From an uncultured Oscillospiraceae bacterium (GTDB lineage Bacteria > Bacillota > Clostridia > Oscillospirales > Acutalibacteraceae), in assembly GCA_902478455.1 (NCBI GenBank), contig CABSLJ010000025.1, positions 1-18,769 on the forward strand: a DNA stretch of 18,769 bases. Direction: 5' to 3'. The position numbers and the translations under genes were made by a program. The notes beneath the pieces were generated by a model. It had not been told where the DNA came from and did no database searches. It saw only the letters and a list, made by a program, of their open reading frames with translations. This document shows positions 13,828 to 18,769 of this stretch, piece by piece (position 1 is the first letter of the stretch; each line of letters begins with the position of its first letter).

Positions 13828-16050
13828 ATGGCAAGAGGAACCACCGTCAGAATGTGGCGCAGGTCGCTGATTGTTCTGATCTTTTTGGTTGTGGCCGGCT
13901 TTGGCCTGATCATCGCCCGACTCGCTCGGCTGCAGATTGTCGACGGGGAATTTTTGCAGCAGGAGGCGGTCAATCAGCAGCTGGCCGACGCCACCATCAA
14001 CGCCCAGCGCGGCACCATTTACGACTGCAATATGAAAGAGCTGGCCAAAAGCGCCACCGTCTGGCAGGTGGTGCTTGCTCCGGCTTATTTGAAATCGGAT
14101 GAAACCCGAGAGCTCATCGCCGAGGGACTTTCGGAGATTCTGGATGTAGACGAGGAGACCATCCTGGAGAAGGCGCAGCGCAATTCCTATTGGGAAATTG
14201 TGCAGCGCAAGGTGGAAAGCGACGTCAAAGATCAGGTTGTCGCCTTTAAGAATGAACACGGAATCGGCAATGCCATTCAGCTGCACGAGGATTACAAGCG
14301 GTATTATCCCTACGAGGATTTCGCGGCCGCCGTACTCGGATTTACGGGAACCGACAGCCAGGGGCTTGCAGGGCTGGAAGCTTATTATGACAAGTACCTC
14401 ACCGGCACGCCGGGACGGCTGGTCACGGCGCGCAACGCCGTGGGTACAGACATGCCCTTTGAGTACGAGCAGATGATCCCCGCTGAAAACGGCTACAGCC
14501 TGGTTCTTTCCATTGACGAAGTGGTGCAACATTTTGTCGAGAAGAATTTGGAAGAGGGAATTGTCAATAATAAGGTGGCCAACCGCGCGCTGGCCATCAT
14601 GATGAACGTCAATACCGGGGAGATCATCTCCATGGCGGTCAAGGAGGATTACAATCCCAACTCGCCCTTTACCATCGTCGATCCGCTTGAGGCGGCCAAG
14701 GTGGAGGCGCTGGAGGGGGACGAAAAGGCCAAGGCGCGCAGCGAGGCGCTGGAGAAGCAATGGCGCAATAAGGCGGTCAGCGACACTTACGACCCCGGCT
14801 CGGTTTTCAAAATCATCACGGCGGCCATTGGCCTGGAGGAAGGGGTGGTCAGCGAGGAGAGCACCTTCAACTGCCCCGGTTATATCGTGGCCTATCCGGG
14901 GACCAGTCCCATTCACTGCCACAAGCGGACGGGGCACGGCCACCAGACCTTTGTGGAGGCGCTGTGCAATTCCTGTAACCCCGCGTTCGTCACCATCGGC
15001 CAGAGCATCGGCGCGCATGATTTTTACCGCTACTTCCAGGCGTTCGGGCTGACCGAGCGCACGGGCATCGACCTGCCGGGCGAGGGGGCCGGCATTTCCC
15101 ACTCGGAGGACGATCTCGGCCCCATTCAGCTGGCGGTTTCCTCCTTCGGCCAGACCTTCACCGTGACCCCCATCCAGATGATCACCGCCGTCGCCGCCGT
15201 GGCGAACGGAGGCTATCTCGTGCAGCCCCATCTGGTCAACCGCATCATCGATGACGACGGCAACATCATCAAGGCGACCGACACCATCGTCAAGCGCCAG
15301 GTGCTTTCAGAAGAAACCTGTGAGAGGCTGAACGCCATCTTGGAATTGAACGTGTCGGGCGGTTCGGGCGAGAACGCCTATGTTTCCGGCTATCGTGTGG
15401 CCGGGAAGACGGGAACGTCGGAAAAGACGGTCCAGAACCTTCAGACTGGAGAAAAGAGCTACATCGCTTCCTTCTGCGGCTTCGCCCCGGCGGACGACCC
15501 GCAGTACGCCCTGCTGCTCTTCTTTGACGAACCGAACGGAGACAGCATCTACGGCAGCATGGTTGCCGCCCCGGTCTTCGGCAGCATCATGGAGGATGTT
15601 CTGCCCTACCTCGGCATCGAGCATCAATATACCGAAGAGGAATTGGCAAAGCTGGATACCACCGCGCCCGACGTCGAAGGAAAGACGCTTTCAGAGGCGA
15701 AAAATATCATCAGCCAGTCGGAGCTGGATTACCAGCTTTACGGAGAAGGCGAAACAGTCGTTTCGCAGATTCCCGCCGCGGGGCAGTCCATTCCCAAGGA
15801 GGGAACGGTAGTGCTCTTCCTGGATGAACAGAGCGCCCAAAGAACGGTTACGGTGCCGAACTTTGTGGGACTCTCGCTGGCGGAAGCCAACCGCGTGGCG
15901 GCGGAATACGGTTTGAACATCAGCATCTCGGGCGCGGGCCTGACCAGCTCCAACGCCGTCTCCTACGCTCAAAGCATTGAGGAGGGGGACGAGGTCAGCC
16001 CCGGAACGGTGATCAAGGTGGAATTCGCCCAGCCGGATCAGGTGGAATAA
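13828..16050 (+). CDS. Division penicillin-binding protein with two PASTA domains (FtsI/SpoVD type)
   Basis: The product is 740 residues: a short cytoplasmic tail, one transmembrane helix at about 12-34, a dimerisation domain, a class B transpeptidase and two C-terminal PASTA domains (about 611-672 and 674-737). The active-site motifs are intact: SVFK with Ser325, SCN at 382-384 and KTGT starting at Lys527. It cross-links septal peptidoglycan and is the target of beta-lactams. PASTA-bearing PBPs in this position are called PBP2x, PbpB or SpoVD; which of these applies cannot be decided from sequence alone, so no symbol is given. GGAGG at 13814-13818 precedes ATG 13828. Sporulation-specific use (SpoVD) is possible if the organism forms spores. 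Confidence 0.95.
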   Translation: MARGTTVRMWRRSLIVLIFLVVAGFGLIIARLARLQIVDGEFLQQEAVNQQLADATINAQRGTIYDCNMKELAKSATVWQVVLAPAYLKSDETRELIAEGLSEILDVDEETILEKAQRNSYWEIVQRKVESDVKDQVVAFKNEHGIGNAIQLHEDYKRYYPYEDFAAAVLGFTGTDSQGLAGLEAYYDKYLTGTPGRLVTARNAVGTDMPFEYEQMIPAENGYSLVLSIDEVVQHFVEKNLEEGIVNNKVANRALAIMMNVNTGEIISMAVKEDYNPNSPFTIVDPLEAAKVEALEGDEKAKARSEALEKQWRNKAVSDTYDPGSVFKIITAAIGLEEGVVSEESTFNCPGYIVAYPGTSPIHCHKRTGHGHQTFVEALCNSCNPAFVTIGQSIGAHDFYRYFQAFGLTERTGIDLPGEGAGISHSEDDLGPIQLAVSSFGQTFTVTPIQMITAVAAVANGGYLVQPHLVNRIIDDDGNIIKATDTIVKRQVLSEETCERLNAILELNVSGGSGENAYVSGYRVAGKTGTSEKTVQNLQTGEKSYIASFCGFAPADDPQYALLLFFDEPNGDSIYGSMVAAPVFGSIMEDVLPYLGIEHQYTEEELAKLDTTAPDVEGKTLSEAKNIISQSELDYQLYGEGETVVSQIPAAGQSIPKEGTVVLFLDEQSAQRTVTVPNFVGLSLAEANRVAAEYGLNISISGAGLTSSNAVSYAQSIEEGDEVSPGTVIKVEFAQPDQVE

Positions 16051-16080
16051 AACAACAGAAAGAAAAAAGGAGGCTTTGCG

Positions 16081-17205
16081 ATGCGGCCCATTGAACGAAA
16101 AAAGAGAGTGACCGAAGAGGAGAAGCAGGGGGCGCCGCGCCGCGCAGAGCCCCGTTTGGCGCTTGTGGTGTCAGAGCCGGACGCCCCGGCCGTGAGCTGC
16201 CTGCTCGAGCAGATTTTACGCCGGTGCGGAAATACCGTGCGCAGCCTCGGCTTCTTTGACAACAGGCGGTACGGAAAGGAAAAGAAACTCCGGCTGCGTC
16301 AGGGCGCGGCCAGTCGGTGCCAGTATGTGCTGGCCGGCTGCAGCGATCCAATCCGTTTTCTGAAAAATGCGGAAGGACTTAACTGCGAGCTGCTTCTCTA
16401 CGCTGCGCCGCCCGCGCCAAACCAGGCGCCGGCCGAGCTGTGCGCTCGCTTTCACAGCGTAGTGCTCGATTACGGCTACAGCCGCGCCGATCTCCCCGAG
16501 GGACCGCTGAAGACCTACTCTATCGGCGACGACCGCGCCGACTACACCGCCCGCAATCTGCGCGCCGCCCGGGGGCGCACCTGGTTTGAGCTTCTGGGTC
16601 TCGGCGTCATCGGCCGTGTGGGGGTTGCGCTGCGCTACCGGCCGGAGGAAGCGCTGCCCGCGATTGCGGCCGCCCTCTCGCTGGGTCTGGCGTTTGACGA
16701 CGTGCTGCGCGCCGTGGGAGAGATATTCGACGCCCTCGCCTCCTTGAAAATTCTGCTGACCCAAAACCGCACTTGTATCTACGCTTCCTCCTACGGGAGC
16801 GTCCGGGAGCTTGAACAGAGCCTGGCGCTTGTGCGGGCGGGCAGCACGGGCAAGCTGGCCCTCGCCTGCTGTGCGAGGCAGGGGAAGGACAACGTCCTTC
16901 ACATGGCCGAGCGATATGCCGACGCCGTGCTTTTAACCGGCAACTCCTGCAGGCACAGCGAGCTGACCGAACGCAACGCGGAAATCTACCTGGAGCTGCA
17001 AAAGAAGGGCATTCCCTGCCTCTTTTTGAAAAACGACGAGGATGCCCTAAAATGTGCGGTTACAAACGCGGTGACTTATGATATAATCTTTCTGGTTGAA
17101 GAAAACGCGCCCTCCGGCGTGCGCAAGGACGGCGGCAGGGGATACGCGGGAACACGTCTTCAGCTGGCGCGCGGCGCCGCCTTGAAGGCGGCCGGTGGAG
17201 CGTAA
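16081..17205 (+). CDS. Probable Mur-ligase (MurE-like) pseudoenzyme
   Basis: 374 residues, in the slot normally held by murE/murF. Parts align by eye with MurE. LALVVSEPDAPAVSCLLEQI (26-45) sits where GVTGTNGKTT and the following helix would be, but the Gly/Lys/Thr of the P-loop are gone. TYSIGDDRADYTARNL (145-160) and TWFELLG (167-173) match the MurE run TYG-AD-A-NI...F-L. The segment 185-215 matches the helices before GRME, itself replaced. YASSYGSVRELEQSL (234-248) replaces DYAHTPDSLE. LLTGNSCRHSE (284-294) replaces the DNPR region. The N-terminal UDP-sugar domain is missing. It is therefore unlikely to be an active ligase. AGGAGG (16068-16073) precedes ATG 16081, and the intact frame argues for a selected function. 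The alternative is a gene family not recognised here; homology is by eye only. Confidence 0.6.
   Translation: MRPIERKKRVTEEEKQGAPRRAEPRLALVVSEPDAPAVSCLLEQILRRCGNTVRSLGFFDNRRYGKEKKLRLRQGAASRCQYVLAGCSDPIRFLKNAEGLNCELLLYAAPPAPNQAPAELCARFHSVVLDYGYSRADLPEGPLKTYSIGDDRADYTARNLRAARGRTWFELLGLGVIGRVGVALRYRPEEALPAIAAALSLGLAFDDVLRAVGEIFDALASLKILLTQNRTCIYASSYGSVRELEQSLALVRAGSTGKLALACCARQGKDNVLHMAERYADAVLLTGNSCRHSELTERNAEIYLELQKKGIPCLFLKNDEDALKCAVTNAVTYDIIFLVEENAPSGVRKDGGRGYAGTRLQLARGAALKAAGGA
17059..17087 (+). promoter_or_regulatory. Candidate internal promoter for mraY
   Basis: Inside the 3' end of the preceding gene, GTTACA (17059-17064) and TATAAT (17082-17087) are 17 bases apart, and a TG at 17079-17080 makes an extended -10. 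The match is perfect at -10 and 4/6 at -35. The start would be near 17094, about 155 bases before mraY. Local AT content is higher than in the flanking coding sequence. Confidence 0.55.
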
Positions 17206-17248
17206 TTTCCCCACAGCGCGTGAATAACAGAAGAGGTGGTAGAAGCTG

Positions 17249-18265
17249 ATGAACGGAATCTGGACGCTGGTAGCGGCGCTCATTGCGTTTGTTGTAACCT
17301 GGGTGCTCGGCAGGTGGATGATCCCCTTCCTGCACAAGCTGAAATACGGTCAGACGATATTGGACATCGGGCCTGCGTGGCACAAAAAGAAGCAGGGAAC
17401 GCCGACGATGGGCGGCATCATGTTCATAATCGGCATCGTTCTGGCCATACTGATTTGTGTCCCCGCCTATTACGCCGCTGAACGCCAGCCGGAAATCCAG
17501 ATGACCGAATCCACGCTTATGACCGTGCGGATTTTCGCCGGTCTAGGCATGGCCTTCCTGTATGGCTTCATCGGTTTTATCGACGATTACATCAAGGTGG
17601 TCAAAAAACGGAACCTCGGGCTGACCGCCCGGCAGAAGCTTGTGCTGCAGTTTCTGGTGGCCGCCGCCTACCTCGGCTCGGTTTATCTGGCCGGCGGGAC
17701 CAGCAGGACCTATATCCCCTTCCTGGGGGAGATTGACCTCGGGCTTTTCTACTGGCCGATCGCCGCGATTCTCATCGTCGGCATGGTCAACGCCGTCAAC
17801 CTGACCGACGGAATCGACGGTCTCAACTCCTCGGTCACCTTCTTCGCCGCCATCTTTTTCATGGTGATTTCAAGCTTTCAGGCCTATTTCGGTCTGGGCA
17901 TCGCCTCGGCCGCGCTCGCAGGCGGCTGCATGGGCTTCCTGCTGTGGAACTTCAATCCCGCCAAGGTCTTTATGGGGGACACGGGCTCCCTGTTTTTGGG
18001 CGGCATGGTATGCGCGTTGGCCTTCGGTCTCGACATGCCGGTGCTGCTGATTCCGATTGGAGTCGTCTACCTGATGGAGATGTTCTCGGTCATGCTGCAG
18101 GTGATCTATTTCAAGCTCACCCACGGCAAGCGCCTGTTTAAGATGAGTCCCATCCATCATCATTTTGAGATGTGCGGCTGGAGCGAAATCAAAATCTGCG
18201 TGGTCTTCAGCTTTATCACGGTGCTCGGCGGCGCGGCCGCCTTTGCGCTGGTTTATTTCGGGTAA
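17249..18265 (+). CDS. mraY: Phospho-N-acetylmuramoyl-pentapeptide-transferase MraY
   Basis: The product is 338 residues with about ten hydrophobic segments. MraY moves phospho-MurNAc-pentapeptide onto undecaprenyl phosphate at the inner face of the membrane, giving lipid I. Signatures are PTMGGIMFI, FIDDYIKV with Asp112/Asp113, NLTDGIDGL at 184-192, FMGDTGSLFLGG with Asp244, and the HHH motif at 303-305 (PIHHHFEMCGWSE). All catalytic residues known for the family are present. GAGGTGGT (17233-17240) precedes ATG 17249. It follows the Mur-like gene by 43 bases and may also use the internal promoter at 17059-17087. murD, usually next, is not present. Confidence 0.98.
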   Translation: MNGIWTLVAALIAFVVTWVLGRWMIPFLHKLKYGQTILDIGPAWHKKKQGTPTMGGIMFIIGIVLAILICVPAYYAAERQPEIQMTESTLMTVRIFAGLGMAFLYGFIGFIDDYIKVVKKRNLGLTARQKLVLQFLVAAAYLGSVYLAGGTSRTYIPFLGEIDLGLFYWPIAAILIVGMVNAVNLTDGIDGLNSSVTFFAAIFFMVISSFQAYFGLGIASAALAGGCMGFLLWNFNPAKVFMGDTGSLFLGGMVCALAFGLDMPVLLIPIGVVYLMEMFSVMLQVIYFKLTHGKRLFKMSPIHHHFEMCGWSEIKICVVFSFITVLGGAAAFALVYFG

Positions 18266-18301
18266 CCTTTGGGCTGCCCCGCCGGAAAGGGGGAAGAATC
18301 C

Positions 18302-18769
18302 ATGGAACAAAGAAGAACGCGTCCCGCGCAATCCGGACAAAACCGGCCCGGAACCCGCGCGCCGGAACAGGCGGTGCGGCCCGCCAAGGACCGGGGAAAA
18401 GAAAAACGGCTGCAAAACGGGATGAAAGCGGTCCGGAAGAAATTTCATATCTTCTCCGTCCGTTCGGGCCTGGATATGCCCTTTCTGTTTCTGGTGCTGA
18501 TTTTGGTGGTCATCGGTCTGGTGATGCTCTTTTCCGCCAGCTATCCTTTTGCCTATTACTATTACGGAGACAGCTACTTCTTCATCCGCAGCCAGGTGAT
18601 GTGGGCGATCATCGGCGTCGTCATAATGTTTGCGGTGTCCTACTTTGACTATCACCATCTGCATAAATTCGCTATTCCGGTGCTGATCCTCTCCTTTGTG
18701 CTGTTGGTCGTCGTGCTCATGATGCCGGCCTATAAGGACGTGCACCGATGGATCAGAGTGGGCTCTCTG
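18302..18769 (+). CDS. ftsW: SEDS family protein FtsW (3'-truncated by window edge)
   Basis: 156 residues are visible before the window ends; the family is about 370-400. ATG 18302 has AAGGGGG at 18287-18293 as SD. The first 50 or so residues are a basic, Pro/Arg-rich cytoplasmic extension, longer than usual. After it, GLDMPFLFLVLILVVIGLVM leads into the first transmembrane helix and LFSASYPFAYYYYGD follows, as in SEDS proteins. The last codons, HRWIRVGSL, are the start of the conserved loop before the catalytic region. FtsW polymerises septal glycan with its partner PBP, encoded at 13828-16050. RodA or SpoVE are alternatives, but the dcw location favours FtsW/SpoVE. Confidence 0.9.
   Translation, partial: MEQRRTRPAQSGQNRPGTRAPEQAVRPAKDRGKEKRLQNGMKAVRKKFHIFSVRSGLDMPFLFLVLILVVIGLVMLFSASYPFAYYYYGDSYFFIRSQVMWAIIGVVIMFAVSYFDYHHLHKFAIPVLILSFVLLVVVLMMPAYKDVHRWIRVGSL

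Noticed and set aside
13740..14102. Frame starting at ATG 13740 after AGGAGAG
   Set aside because: The site lies within the terminator stem and the frame overlaps the well-supported PBP N-terminus; the product shows no conserved features.
13735..15231. Minus-strand open frame of 498 codons opposite the PBP gene
   Set aside because: This is a codon-bias shadow of a well-supported PBP gene. No family motif is visible.
1..18769. CRISPR arrays, tRNA/rRNA genes, insertion sequences or prophage genes
   Set aside because: No spaced direct repeats, cloverleaf-forming sequence, transposase motif or terminal repeat was seen; the gaps between genes are all shorter than 300 bases.

Overview
All supported genes in this window lie on the + strand, with short gaps, strong Shine-Dalgarno (SD) sites and Firmicutes-type promoters of the TTGACA/TATAAT kind. 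The sequence is GC-rich (roughly 60% by eye), yet its gene order (ylxM-ffh-rpsP-khpA-rimM-trmD, and mraZ-rsmH-ftsL-pbp-mraY-ftsW) is that of Bacillota. A GC-rich member of the class Clostridia, perhaps of the Oscillospiraceae/Ruminococcaceae group, is the best guess; the genus cannot be read from the window.

Layout. (1) 1-2773: the 3' part of mutS2, then a single-pass membrane protein resembling the YpmS/DUF2140 family. (2) 2859-6924: an SRP/translation block. It opens with a consensus promoter and an inverted repeat at the predicted transcription start, followed by ylxM, ffh, rpsP, khpA, rimM and trmD. ftsY upstream, and ylqD and rplS, which often accompany these genes, are not seen. (3) 7018-9434: an HPr phosphocarrier gene with its own promoter, a strong terminator, then uvrC. 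(4) 9497-11524: a DUF1905 gene, then rsmD-coaD-sepIVA-like, joined by ATGA stop/start overlaps behind their own promoter. (5) 11558-18769: a terminator, then the division and cell wall (dcw) cluster. A promoter and four 10-bp MraZ-type repeats lead into mraZ, rsmH, ftsL, a PASTA penicillin-binding protein, a 374-residue protein described below, mraY, and the 5' part of ftsW, which runs off the end.

How the genes work together. The SRP block couples membrane targeting (Ffh, with YlxM as likely partner) to ribosome and tRNA maturation (S16, KhpA, RimM, TrmD). The dcw block supplies a regulator (MraZ), a 16S rRNA methylase (RsmH), the divisome scaffold (FtsL), the transpeptidase (PBP), the first lipid-linked step of peptidoglycan synthesis (MraY) and the SEDS glycosyltransferase (FtsW).

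The most unusual item is the gene at 16081-17205, in the slot where murE/murF normally sit. Its layout and several segments resemble the central and C-terminal parts of MurE, but the P-loop, the DYAH-type segment and the DNPR signature are all eroded and the N-terminal UDP-sugar domain is absent. I read it as a probable Mur-ligase pseudoenzyme. No intact Mur ligase (murD, murE, murF) is present in the visible dcw cluster. A second theme is regulatory: hairpins followed by U-tracts sit just ahead of rimM, uvrC and the PBP gene, with no visible promoter after them, which suggests attenuation or partial read-through inside these operons.
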